DNA of 64,000 bases, taken from Marthasterias glacialis. Its lineage: Eukaryota; Echinodermata; Asteroidea; Forcipulatida; Asteriidae. The stretch is taken from the NCBI GenBank assembly GCA_911728455.2, contig OU452224.1, positions 5,766,001 to 5,830,000 on the forward strand, in the 5' to 3' direction. Shown here in pieces: positions 1 to 11,069 of this stretch (position 1 is its first letter; each line of letters starts with the position of its first letter). A model generated the notes under the pieces. That model was given only the letters and a program-made list of their open reading frames with translations, had not been told where the DNA came from and searched no databases. Both the position numbers and the translations under genes were made by a program.

Positions 1-350
1 CCATAGTCCTGCATCCGAAAATCTGGTTTTCCCGGCCAGCCAGGGCCATCTTCCGCCTTGAAACGACCAGGGAGCGGGGCTGCTCCGAGTGCGCTTCAAA
101 CGCCTGTCTAATGGCACTTTTGTACACGAAGCTATAACAGAGTGAAAACAAGACTTAGCAACGACTCTATCTCCCAAAGTATTGGCGGGAAACTGACAAG
201 TCTGACACTGTTGAAAAGACCTGCTCATGGGCTTTCCGAAAATGCCGGTCTTGGGGCTGCGGGATAAACAGGGAGGTTGCCAGGGACCGCGGAAGGAGGA
301 CACCCCGAGGATGTCAAGTGCATACGGACATGCTGTGTGTGCGTCAACAA

Positions 351-385
351 TAGCCAAGGCTGCTACGTGTGTACTGGATCGAAGC
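351..385 (+). promoter_or_regulatory. Possible Pol III A/B-box-like pair (weak)
   Basis: GATCGAAGC (377-385) fits the B-box consensus GWTCRANNC at every defined position and is kept in almost every unit. Some 26 bp upstream, TAGCCAAGGCTG (351-362) resembles an A box (TRGCNNAGYNGG) with two mismatches. The spacing is shorter than in tRNA genes. The A-tract follows within a few bases, and the first T4 run on this strand lies about 130 bp downstream. This is suggestive of an old Pol III-derived retroposon but does not show transcription. A nine-base degenerate motif also arises by chance. Confidence 0.25.
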
Positions 386-390
386 CAGCC

Positions 391-403
391 AAAAAAAAAA
401 AAA
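391..403 (+). repeat. A-tract of the monomer (example)
   Basis: Every monomer has an adenine run at this place, preceded by 'cgaagccagc(c)' and followed by 'cgccg'. Its length varies from 7 (34,148-34,154) to 30 (57,698-57,727). It accounts for most monomer length differences, as expected from replication slippage. In some lineages it is interrupted: 'aaacaaac' (33,163; 36,115; 37,588; 42,010), C6-C7 followed by A (32,672; 34,145; 35,625; 37,098), 'aaaaaacaaaa' (43,000; 43,980; 45,941), or T interruptions (48,870; 49,364; 54,757). It may be the fossil tail of a retroposed transcript or just a slippage site; the sequence does not decide. Confidence 0.9.
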
Positions 404-404
404 C

Positions 405-423
405 GCCGAAAAAAGAAGTCGGC
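405..423. repeat. Short inverted repeat GCCGA/TCGGC
   Basis: The five-base arms GCCGA (405-409) and TCGGC (419-423) flank a purine-rich nine-base loop directly after the A-tract. Most units keep it. In the type with 'gtcggtggcgcc' the last pair becomes G-T. In the type with 'gaagtctgc' (for example near 19,946) one arm is broken. The stem is too short to assign a function. Confidence 0.6.
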
Positions 424-705
424 AGCACCACGGCCAATAACTCCAAAAATAATGGGGCTAGAGAGAAATTTCTTGTACCTGCAGTTAGCTACCATAGTCC
501 TGCATCCGAAAATCTGGTTTTCCCGGCCAGCCAGGGCCATCTTCCGCCTTGAAACGACCAGGGAGCGGGGCTGCTCCGAGTGCGCTTCAAACGCCTGTCT
601 AATTACACTTTTGTACACGAGGCTGTAACAGAGTGAAAACAAGACTTAGCAACGACGCTATCTCCCAAAGTATTGGCGGTAAACTGACAAGTCTGACACT
701 GTTGA

Positions 706-726
706 AAAGCCCTGCTCATGGGCTTT
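706..726. repeat. Inverted repeat AAAGCCC/GGGCTTT (example, 7-bp stem)
   Basis: AAAGCCC (706-712), loop TGCTCAT (713-719) and GGGCTTT (720-726) form a perfect seven-pair stem with a seven-base loop. The element recurs in nearly every monomer. Units that read 'ttggaaagccc' extend it to nine perfect pairs, as at 9,053-9,077. It could form a hairpin in RNA or a cruciform in DNA, or be the binding site of a dimeric protein. Exceptions exist, such as unit 1 (near 209-230) and the units at 19,757 and 52,145, where arm positions mismatch. Confidence 0.7.
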
Positions 727-1697
727 CCGAAAATGCTGGTCTTGGGGCTGCGGGATAAACAGGGAGGTTGCCAGGGACCGCGGAAGGAGGACACCCCGAG
801 GATGTCCAGTGCATACGGACATGATGTGTGTACATCAACAATAGCCATGGCTGCTACGTGTGTACTGGATCGAAGCCAGCAAAAAAAAAAAAAAAACGCC
901 GAAAAAAGAAGTCGGTGGCGCCACGGCTAATAACTACAGAAATAATGGGGCTAGAGAGAAATTTCTTGTACCTGCAGTTAGCTCAAATAGTCCTGCATCC
1001 GAAAATCTGGTTTTCCCGGCCAGCCAGAGCCATCTTCCGCCTTGAAACGACCAGGGAGTGGGGCTGCTCCGAGTGCGCTTCAAACGCCTGTCTAATGGCA
1101 CTTTTGTACACGAAGCTGTAACAGAGTGAAAACAAGACTAAGCAACGACTCTATCTCCCAAAGTATTGGCGGAAAACTGACAAGTCTGACACTGTTGAAA
1201 AGCCCTGCTCATGGGCTTTCCGAAAATGCCGGTCTTGGGGCTGCGGGATAAACAGGGAGGTTGCCAGGGACCGCGGAAGGAGGACACCCCGAGGATGTCA
1301 AGAGCATACGGACATGCTGTGTGTGCGTCAACAATAGCCAAGGCTGCTACGTGTGTACTGGATCGAAGCCAGCCAAAAAAAAACGCCGAAAAAAGAAGTC
1401 GGCAGCACCACGGCCAATAACTCCAAAAATAATGGGGCTAGAGAGAAATTTCTTGTACCTGCAGTTAGCTACCATAGTCCTGCATCCGCAAATCTGGTTT
1501 TCCCGGCCAGCCAGGGCCATCTTCCGCCTTGAAACGACCAGGGAGTGGGGCTGCTCCGAGTGCGCTTCAAACGCCTGTCTAATGGCACTTTTGTACACGA
1601 AGCTGTAACAGAGTGAAAACAAGACTAAGCAACGACTCTATCTCCCAAAGTATTGGCGGAAAACTGACAAGTCTGACACTGTTGAAAAGCCCTGCTC

Positions 1698-4600
1698 ATG
1701 GGCTTTCCGAAAATGCCGGTCTTGGGGCTGCGGGATAAACAGGGAGGTTGCCAGGGACCGCGGAAGGAGGACACCCCGAGGATGTCAAGAGCATACGGAC
1801 ATGCTGTGTGTGCGTCAACAATAGCCAAGGCTGCTACGTGTGTACTGGATCGAAGCCAGCCAAAAAAAAAAAACGCCGAAAAAAGAAGTCGGCAGCACCA
1901 CGGCAAATAACTCCAAAAAAAATGGGGCTAGAGAGAAATTTCTTGTACCTGCAGTTAGCTACCATAGTCCTGCATCCGAAAATCTGGTTTTCCCAGACAG
2001 CCAGGGCCATCTTCCGCCTTGAAACGACCAGGGAGCGGGGCTGCTCCAAGTGCACTTCAAACGCCTGTCTAATGGCACTTTTGTACACGAAGCTGTAACA
2101 GAGTGAAAACAAGACTTAGCAACGACTCTATCTCCCAAAGTATTGGCGGGAAACTGACAAGTCTGACACTGTTGAAAAGCCCTGCTCATGGGCTTTCCGA
2201 AAATGCCGGTCTTGGGGCTGCAGGATAAACAGGGAGGTTGCCAGGGACCGCGGAAGGAGGACACCCCGAGGATGTCAAGTGCATACGGACATGCTGTGTG
2301 TGCGTCAACAATAGCCAAGGCTGCTACGTGTGTACTGGATCGAAGCCAGCCAAAAAAAAAAACGCCGAAAAAAGAAGTCGGCAGCACCACGACCAATAAC
2401 TCCAAAAATAATGGGGCTAGAGAGAAATTTCTTGTACCTGCAGTTAGCTACCATAGTCCTGCATCCGAAAATCTGGTTTTCCCGGCCAGCCAGGGCCATC
2501 GTCCGCCTTGAAACGACCAGGGAGCGGGGCTGCTCCAAGTGCGCTTCAAATGCCTGTCTAATGGCACTTTTGTACACGAAGCTGTAACAGAGTGAAAACA
2601 AGACTTAGCAACGACTCTATCTCCCAAAGTATTGGCGGGAAACTGACAAGTCTGACACTGTTGAAAAGCCCTGCTCATGGGCTTTCCGAAAATGCCAGTC
2701 TGGGTGCTGCGGGATAAACAGAGAGGTTGCCAGGGACCGCGGAAGGAGGACACCCCGAGGATGTCCAGTGCATACGGACATGCTGTGTGTGCGTCAACAA
2801 TAGCCAAAGCTACTACGTGTGTACTGGATCGAAGCCAGCAAAAAAAAAAAAAAAAAAACGCCGAAAAAAGAAGTCGGCAGCACCAAGGCCAATAAGTCCA
2901 GAAATAATGGAGCTAGAGAGAAATTTCTTGTACCTGCAGTTAGCTACCATAGTCCTGCATCCGCAAATCTGGTTTTCCCGGCCAGCCAGGGCCATCTTCC
3001 GCCTTGAAACGACCAGGGAGCGGGGCTGCTCCGAGTGCGCTTCAAACGCCTGTCTAATGACACTTTTGTACACGAGGCTGTAACAGAGTGAAAACAAGAC
3101 TTAGCAACGACGCTATCTCCCAAAGTATTGGCGGTAAACTGACAAGTCTGACACTGTTGAAAAGCCCTGCTCATGGGCTTTCCGAAAATGCTGGTCTTGG
3201 GGCTGCGGGATAAACAGGGAGGTTGCCAGGGACCGCGGAAGGAGGACACCCCGAGGATGTCCAGTGCATACGGACATGATGTGTGTACATCAACAATAGC
3301 CATGGCTGCTACGTGTGTACTGGATCGAAGCCAGCAAAAAAAAAAAAAAAACGCCGAAAAAAGAAGTCGGTGGCGCCACGGCTAATAACTACAGAAATAA
3401 TGGGGCTAGAGAGAAATTTCTTGTACCTGCAGTTAGCTCAAATAGTCCTGCATCCGAAAATCTGGTTTTCCCGGCCAGCCAGGGCCATCTTCCGCCTTGA
3501 AACGACCAGGGAGTGGGGCTGCTCCGAGTGCGCTTCAAACGCCTGTCTAATGGCACTTTTGTACACGAAGCTGTAACAGAGTGAAAACAAGACTAAGCAA
3601 CGACTCTATCTCCCAAAGTATTGGCGGAAAACTGACAAGTCTGACACTGTTGAAAAGCCCTGCTCATGGGCTTTCCGAAAATGCCGGTCTTGGGGCTGCG
3701 GGATAAACAGGGAGGTTGCCAGGGACCGCGGAAGGAGGACACCCCGAGGATGTCAAGAGCATACGGACATGCTGTGTGTGCGTCAACAATAGCCAAGGCT
3801 GCTACGTGTGTACTGGATCGAAGCCAGCCAAAAAAAAAAAACGCCGAAAAAAGAAGTCGGCAGCACCACGGCAAATAACTCCAAAAAAAATGGGGCTAGA
3901 GAGAAATTTCTTGTACCTGCAGTTAGCTACCATAGTCTTGCATCCGAAAATCTGGTTTTCCCAGACAGCCAGGGCCATCTTCCGCCTTGAAACGACCAGG
4001 GAGCGGGGCTGCTCCAAGTGCACTTCAAACGCCTGTCTAATGGCACTTTTGTACACGAAGCTGTAACAGAGTGAAAACAAGACTTAGCAACGACTCTATC
4101 TCCCAAAGTATTGGCGGGAAACTGACAAGTCTGACACTGTTGAAAAGCCCTGCTCATGGGCTTTCCGAAAATGCCGGTCTTGGGGCTGCAGGATAAACAG
4201 GGAGGTTGCCAGGGACCGCGGAAGGAGGACACCCCGAGGATGTCAAGTGCATACGGACATGCTGTGTGTGCGTCAACAATAGCCAAGGCTGCTACGTGTG
4301 TACTGGATCGAAGCCAGCCAAAAAAAAAAACGCCGAAAAAAGAAGTCGGCAGCACCACGACCAATAACTCCAAAAATAATGGGGCTAGAGAGAAATTTCT
4401 TGTACCTGCAGTTAGCTACCATAGTCCTGCATCCGAAAATCTGGTTTTCCCGGCCAGCCAGGGCCATCGTCCGCCTTGAAACGACCAGGGAGCGGGGCTG
4501 CTCCAAGTGCGCTTCAAATGCCTGTCTAATGGCACTTTTGTACACGAAGCTGTAACAGAGTGAAAACAAGACTTAGCAACGACTCTATCTCCCAAAGTAT

Positions 4601-7595
4601 TGGCGGGAAACTGACAAGTCTGACACTGTTGAAAAGCCCTGCTCATGGGCTTTCCGAAAATGCCAGTCTGGGTGCTGCGGGATAAACAGAGAGGTTGCCA
4701 GGGACCGCGGAAGGAGGACACCCCGAGGATGTCCAGTGCATACGGACATGCTGTGTGTGCGTCAACAATAGCCAAAGCTACTACGTGTGTACTGGATCGA
4801 AGCCAGCAAAAAAAAAAAAAAAAAACGCCGAAAAAAGAAGTCGGCAGCACCAAGGCCAATAAGTCCAGAAATAATGGAGCTAGAGAGAAATTTCTTGTAC
4901 CTGCAGTTAGCTACCATAGTCCTGCATCCGCAAATCTGGTTTTCCCGGCCAGCCAGGGCCATCTTCCGCCTCGAAACGACCAGGGAGCGGGGCTGCTCCG
5001 AGTGCGCTTCAAACGCCTGTCTAATGGCACTTTTGTACACGAAGCTGTAACAGAGTGAAAACAAGACTTAGCAACGACTCTATCTCTCAAAGTATTGGCG
5101 GGAAACTGACAAGTCTGACACTGTTGGAAAGCCCTGCTCATGGGCTTTTCCGAAATTACCGGTCTTGGGGCTGCGGGATAAACAGGGAGGTTGCCAGGGA
5201 CCGCGGAAGGGGGACACCCCGAGGATGTCAAGTGCATACGGACATGCTGTGTGTGCGTCAACAATAGCCAAGGTTGCTACGTGTGTACTGGATCGAAGCC
5301 AGCCAAAATAAAAAAACGCCGAAAAAAGAAGTCGGCAGCACCACGGCCAATAACTCCAAAAATATTGGGGCTAGAGAGAAATTTCATGTACCTGCAGTTA
5401 GCTCAAATAGTCCTGCATCCGAAAATCTGGTTTTCCCGGCCAGCCAGGGCCATCTTCCGCCTTGAAACGACCAGGGAGTGGGGCTGCTCCGAGTGCGCTT
5501 CAAACGCCTGTCTAATGGCACTTTTGTACACGAAGCTGTAACAGAGTGAAAACAAGACTAAGCAACGACTCTATCTCCCAAAGTATTGGCGGAAAACTGA
5601 CAAGTCTGACACTGTTGAAAAGCCCTGCTCATGGGCTTTCCGAAAATGCCGGTCTTGGGGCTGCGGGATAAACAGGGAGGTTGCCAGGGACCGCGGAAGG
5701 AGGACACCCCGAGGATGTCAAGAGCATACGGACATGCTGTGTGTGCGTCAACAATAGCCAAGGCTGCTACGTGTGTACTGGATCGAAGCCAGCCAAAAAA
5801 AAAAAACGCCGAAAAAAGAAGTCGGCAGCACCACGGCAAATAACTCCAAAAAAAATGGGGCTAGAGAGAAATTTCTTGTACCTGCAGTTAGCTACCATAG
5901 TCCTGCATCCGAAAATCTGGTTTTCCCAGACAGCCAGGGCCATCTTCCGCCTTGAAACGACCAGGGAGCGGGGCTGCTCCAAGTGCACTTCAAACGCCTG
6001 TCTAATGGCACTTTTGTACACGAAGCTGTAACAGAGTGAAAACAAGACTTAGCAACGACTCTATCTCCCAAAGTATTGGCGGGAAACTGACAAGTCTGAC
6101 ACTGTTGAAAAGCCCTGCTCATGGGCTTTCCGAAAATGCCGGTCTTGGGGCTGCAGGATAAACAGGGAGGTTGCCAGGGACCGCGGAAGGAGGACACCCC
6201 GAGGATGTCAAGTGCATACGGACATGCTGTGTGTGCGTCAACAATAGCCAAGGCTGCTACGTGTGTACTGGATCGAAGCCAGCCAAAAAAAAAAACGCCG
6301 AAAAAAGAAGTCGGCAGCACCACGACCAATAACTCCAAAAATAATGGGGCTAGAGAGAAATTTCTTGTACCTGCAGTTAGCTACCATAGTCCTGCATCCG
6401 AAAATCTGGTTTTCCCGGCCAGCCAGGGCCATCGTCCGCCTTGAAACGACCAGGGAGCGGGGCTGCTCCAAGTGCGCTTCAAATGCCTGTCTAATGGCAC
6501 TTTTGTACACGAAGCTGTAACAGAGTGAAAACAAGACTTAGCAACGACTCTATCTCCCAAAGTATTGGCGGGAAACTGACAAGTCTGACACTGTTGAAAA
6601 GCCCTGCTCATGGGCTTTCCGAAAATGCCAGTCTGGGTGCTGCGGGATAAACAGAGAGGTTGCCAGGGACCGCGGAAGGAGGACACCCCGAGGATGTCCA
6701 GTGCATACGGACATGCTGTGTGTGCGTCAACAATAGCCAAAGCTACTACGTGTGTACTGGATCGAAGCCAGCAAAAAAAAAAAAAAAAAACGCCGAAAAA
6801 AGAAGTCGGCAGCACCAAGGCCAATAAGTCCAGAAATAATGGAGCTAGAGAGAAATTTCTTGTACCTGCAGTTAGCTACCATAGTCCTGCATCCGCAAAT
6901 CTGGTTTTCCCGGCCAGCCAGGGCCATCTTCCGCCTCGAAACGACCAGGGAGCGGGGCTGCTCCGAGTGCGCTTCAAACGCCTGTCTAATGGCACTTTTG
7001 TACACGAAGCTGTAACAGAGTGAAAACAAGACTTAGCAACGACTCTATCTCTCAAAGTATTGGCGGGAAACTGACAAGTCTGACACTGTTGGAAAGCCCT
7101 GCTCATGGGCTTTTCCGAAATTACCGGTCTTGGGGCTGCGGGATAAACAGGGAGGTTGCCAGGGACCGCGGAAGGGGGACACCCCGAGGATGTCAAGTGC
7201 ATACGGACATGCTGTGTGTGCGTCAACAATAGCCAAGGTTGCTACGTGTGTACTGGATCGAAGCCAGCCAAAATAAAAAAACGCCGAAAAAAGAAGTCGG
7301 CAGCACCACGGCCAATAACTCCAAAAATATTGGGGCTAGAGAGAAATTTCATGTACCTGCAGTTAGCTACCATAGTCCTGCATCCGAAAATCTTGTTTTC
7401 CCGGCCAGCCAGTGCCATCTTCCGCCTTGAAACGACCAGGGAGCGGGGCTGCTCCGAGTGCGCTTCAAACGCCTGTCTAAAGGCACTTTTGTACACGAAG
7501 CTGTAACAGAGTGAAAACAAGACTAAGCAACGACTCTATCTCCCAAAGTATTGGCGGGAAACTGACAAGTCTAACACTGTTGAAAAGCCCTGCTC
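1698..7595. repeat. 4-mer higher-order repeat, ~1.97 kb, three copies
   Basis: Phase marks 1698/2188/2677/3173, 3666/4156/4645/5140 and 5631/6121/6610/7105 form three blocks of 1,968, 1,965 and 1,965 bp. Type P has 'cccagacagcc' and 'gtgcacttc', type Q has 'cacgaccaat' and 'catcgtccgcc', and type R has 'cagtctgggtgctg' and 'aataagtccag'. The three P, Q and R copies are almost identical between blocks. The fourth position is type T at 3173 but type S ('gcttttccgaaattacc', A-tract broken as 'aaaataaaaaaa') at 5140 and 7105. The repeat has therefore exchanged one member between copies. Confidence 0.85.
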
Positions 7596-8270
7596 ATGGG
7601 CTTTCCGAAAATGCCGGTCTTGGGGCTGCAGGATAAACAGGGAGGTTGCCAGGGACCGCGGAAGGAGGACACCCCGAGGATATCAAGTGCATACGGACAT
7701 GCTGTGTGTGCGTCAACAATAGCCAAGGCTGCTACGTGTGTACTGGATCGAAGCCAGCCAAAAAAAAAAAACGCCGAAAAAAGAAGTCGGCAGCACCACG
7801 GCCAATAACTCCAAAAATAATGGGGCTAGAGAGAAATTTCTTGTACCTGCAGTTAGCTACCATAGTCCTGCATCCGAAAATCTGGTTTTCCCGGCCAGCC
7901 AGGGCCATCGTCCGCCTTGAAACGACCAGGGAGCGGGGCTGCTCCAAGTGCGCTTCAAATGCCTGTCTAATGGCACTTTTGTACACGAAGCTGTAACAGA
8001 GTGAAAACAAGACTTAGCAACGACTCTATCTCCCAAAGTATTGGCGGGAAACTGACAAGTCTGACACTGTTGAAAAGCCCTGCTCATGGGCTTTCCGAAA
8101 ATGCCGGTCTGGGTGCTGCGGGATAAACAGGGAGTTTGCCAGGGACCGCGGAAGGAGGACACCCCGAGGATGTCCAGTGCATACGGACATGCTGTGTGTG
8201 CGTCAACAATAGCCAAAGCTACTACGTGTGTACTGGATCGAAGCCAGCCAAAAAAAAAAAAACGCCGAAA
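7596..8270. repeat. Array segment: Q' unit and start of a hybrid unit
   Basis: The unit at 7596 carries 'ggatatcaagtgc', shared only with 14163 among units of its kind. The unit at 8086 begins as an R-like type ('gtctgggtgctg', 'ccaaagctactac') and changes after its A-tract (8,250-8,261) to T-type sequence ('gtcggtggcgcc'). It looks like a recombinant monomer. Confidence 0.75.
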
Positions 8271-9052
8271 AAAGAAGTCGGTGGCGCCACGGCTAATAAC
8301 TACAGAAATAATGGGGCTAGAGAGAAATTTCTTGTACCTGCAGTTAGCTACCATAGTCCTGCATCCGAAAATCTGGTTTTCCCGGCCAGCCAGGGCCATC
8401 TTCCGCCTTGAAACGACCAGGGAGTGGGGCTGCTCCGAGTGCGCTTCAAACGCCTGTCTAATGGCACTTTTGTACACGAAGCTGTAACAGAGTGAAAACA
8501 AGACTTAGCAACGACTCTATCTCCCAAAGTATTGGCGGGAAACTGACAAGTCTGACACTGTTGAAAAGCCCTGCTCATGGGCTTTCCGAAAATGCCGGTC
8601 TTGGGGCTGCGGGATAAACAGGGAGGTTGCCAGGGACCGCGGAAGGAGGACACCCCGAGGGTGTCCAGTGCATACGGACATGCTGTGTGTGCGTCAACAA
8701 TAGCCAAGGCTACTACGTGTGTACTGGATCGAAGCCAGCCAAAAAAAAAAAACGCCGAAAAAAGAAGTCGGCAGCACCACGGCCAATAACTCCAAAAATA
8801 ATGGGGCTAGAGAGAAATTTCTTGTACCTGCAGTTAGCTACGATAGTCCTGCATCCGCAAATCTGGTTTTCCCGGCCAGCCAGGGCCATCTTCCGCCTTG
8901 AAACGACCAGGGAGCGGGGCTGCTCCGAGTGCGCTTCAAACGCCTGTCTAATGGCACTTTTGTACACGAAGCTGTAACAGAGTGAAAACAAGACTTAGCA
9001 ACGACTCTATCTCTCAAAGTATTGGCGAGAAACTGACAAGTCTGACACTGTT

Positions 9053-9077
9053 GGAAAGCCCTGCTCATGGGCTTTCC
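9053..9077. repeat. Inverted repeat, 9-bp form
   Basis: GGAAAGCCC (9,053-9,061), loop TGCTCAT and GGGCTTTCC (9,069-9,077) are perfectly complementary over nine pairs. This is the longest perfect stem in the monomer. The same form occurs wherever the unit reads 'ctgttggaaag' followed by 'gggctttccg', for example near 16,622, 20,245 and 33,493. In the divergent right-edge type the 3' arm is GGGTTTTCT, which still pairs through two G-T wobbles. Confidence 0.7.
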
Positions 9078-9494
9078 GAAAATACCGGTCTTGGGGCTGC
9101 GGGATAAACAGGGCAGTTGCCAGGGACCGCGGAAGGGGGACACCCCGAGGATGTCAAGTGCATACGGACATGCTGTGTGTGCGTCAACAATAGCCAAGGC
9201 TGCTACGTGTGTACTGGATCGAAGCCAGCCGGAAAAAAAAAACGCCGAAAAAAGAAGTCGGCAGCACCACGGCCAATAACTCCAAAAATAATGGGGCTAA
9301 GGAGAAATTTCTTGTACCTGCAGTTAGCTACCATAGTCCTGCATCCGAAAATCTGGTTTTCCCGGCCAGCCAGGGCCATTTTCCGCCTTGAAACGACCAG
9401 GGAGCGGGGCTGCTCCGAGTGCGCTTCAAACGCCTGTCTAATGGCACTTTTGTACACGAGGCTGTAACAGAGTGAAAACAAGACTTAGCAACGA

Positions 9495-9685
9495 GAAATT
9501 TCTTGTACCTGCAGTTAGCTACCATAGTCCTGCATCCGCAAATCTGGTTTTCCCGGCCAGCCAGGGCCATCTTCCGCCTTGAAACGACCAGGGAGTGGGG
9601 CTGCTCCGAGTGCGCTTCAAACGCCTGTCTAATGGCACTTTTGTACACGAAGCTGTAACAAAGTGAAAACAAGACTTAGCAACGA
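9495..9685. repeat. Truncated monomer, 191 bp (copy 1)
   Basis: After 'cttagcaacga' (ending 9,494) the sequence jumps to 'gaaatttcttg', a point about 299 bp further along the monomer. It then runs normally to the next 'cttagcaacga', ending 9,685. A monomer thus lost its middle, including the hairpin at the phase mark, the B-box-like motif and the A-tract. The local spacing 9067 to 9748 is 681 bp instead of 490. The ends share the bases 'ga', so microhomology-mediated deletion is possible. Confidence 0.9.
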
Positions 9686-11069
9686 CTCTATCTCCCAAAG
9701 TATTGGCGGGAAACTGACAAGTCTGACACTGTTGAAAAGCCCTGCTCATGGGCTTTCCGAAAATACCGGTCTTGGGGCTGCGGGATAAACAGGGAGGTTG
9801 CCAGGGACCGCGGAAGGAGGACACCCCGAGGGTGTCCAGTGCATACGGACATGCTGTGTGTGCGTCAACAATAGCCAAGGCTACTACGTGTGTACTGGAT
9901 CGAAGCCAGCCAAAAAAAAAAAACGCCGAAAAAAGAAGTCGGCAGCACCACGGCCAATAACTCCAAAAATAATGGGGCTAGAGAGAAATTTCTTGTACCT
10001 GCAGTTAGCTACCATAGTCCTGCATCCGCAAATCTGGTTTTCCCGGCCAGCCAGGGCCATCTTCCGCCTTGAAACGACCAGGGAGCGGGGCTGCTCCGAG
10101 TGCGCTTCAAATGCCTGTCTAATGGCACTTTTGTACACGAAGCTGTAACAGAGTGAAAACAAGACTTAGCAACGACGCTATCTCCCAAAGTATTGGCGGT
10201 AAACTGACAAGTCTGACACTGTTGAAAAGCCCTGCTCATGGGCTTTCCGAAAATGCTGGTCTTGGGGCTGCGGGAAAAACAGGGAGGTTGCCAGGGACCG
10301 CGGAAGGAGGACACCCCGAGGATGTCCAGTGCATACGGACATGATGTGTGTACGTCAACAATAGCCATGGCTGCTACGTATGTACTGGATCGAAGCCAGC
10401 CAAAAAAAAAAAAAAACGCCGAAAAAAGAAGTCGGTGGCGCCACGGCTAATAACTACAGAAATAATGGGGCTAGAGAGAAATTTCTTGTACCTGCAGTTA
10501 GCTACCATAGTCCTGCATCCGCAAATCTGGTTTTCCCGGCCAGCCAGGGCCATCTTCCGCCTTGAAACGACCAGGGAGTGGGGCTGCTCCGAGTGCGCTT
10601 CAAACGCCTGTCTAATGGCACTTTTGTACACGAAGCTGTAACAGAGTGAAACCAAGACTTAGCAACGACTCTATCTCCCAAAGTATTGGCGGGAAACTGA
10701 CAAGTCTGACACTGTTGAAAAGCCCTGCTCATGGGCTTTCCGAAAATGCCGGTCTTGGGGCTGCGGGATAAACAGGGAGGTTGCCAGGGACCGCGGAAGG
10801 AGGACACCCCGAAGGTGTCCAGTGCATACGGACATGCTGTGTGTGCGTCAACAATAGCCAAGGCTACTACGTGTGTACTGGATCGAAGCCAGCCAAAAAA
10901 AAAAACGCCGAAAAAAGAAGTCGGCAGCACCACGGCCAATAACTCCAAAAATAATGGGGCAGAGAGAAATTTCTTGTACCTGCAGTTAGTTACCATAGTC
11001 CTGCATCCGCAAATCTGGTTTTCCCGGCCAGCCAGGGCCATCTTCCGCCTTGAAACGACCAGGGAGCGG

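Larger units (their letters stand above)
391..880. repeat. Reference monomer (490 bp)
   Basis: This is one complete unit, phased from the start of one A-tract to the start of the next. In order it carries an A13 tract (391-403), a GCCGA/TCGGC hairpin (405-423), CTGCAG near 480, TTTT at 518-521 and again in 'cacttttgta', the AAAGCCC/GGGCTTT hairpin (706-726), CCGCGG near 779, and GATCGAAGC (868-876). It is rich in CpG. No open frame in it shows the substitution pattern of a gene when compared with its sister copies. Confidence 0.9.
1..1697. repeat. Array segment with units at 227, 718, 1211 (left edge of window)
   Basis: The window opens inside a monomer. The unit at 718 is the 'T' type, recognised by 'aaaatgctggtc', 'gtacatcaac', 'gccatggctg' and 'gtcggtggcgcc'. 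The same type returns at 3173, 10238, 15640, 17794, 19265, 38408, 39390 and 40373. The unit at 1211 has the marker 'gtcaagagcata' and a nine-base A-tract. Nothing other than satellite is present. Confidence 0.9.

Noticed and set aside
391..430. Lysine/arginine-rich 'KKKKRRKKK' segment as a nuclear localisation signal
   Set aside because: It is the translation of the A-tract and the following purine-rich bases, and varies with tract length in all frames.
640..730. Hammerhead-type self-cleaving ribozyme in 'gaaactgacaagtctgac'
   Set aside because: The required CTGATGA core is absent on both strands; only loose resemblance to CTGA and GAAA was seen.
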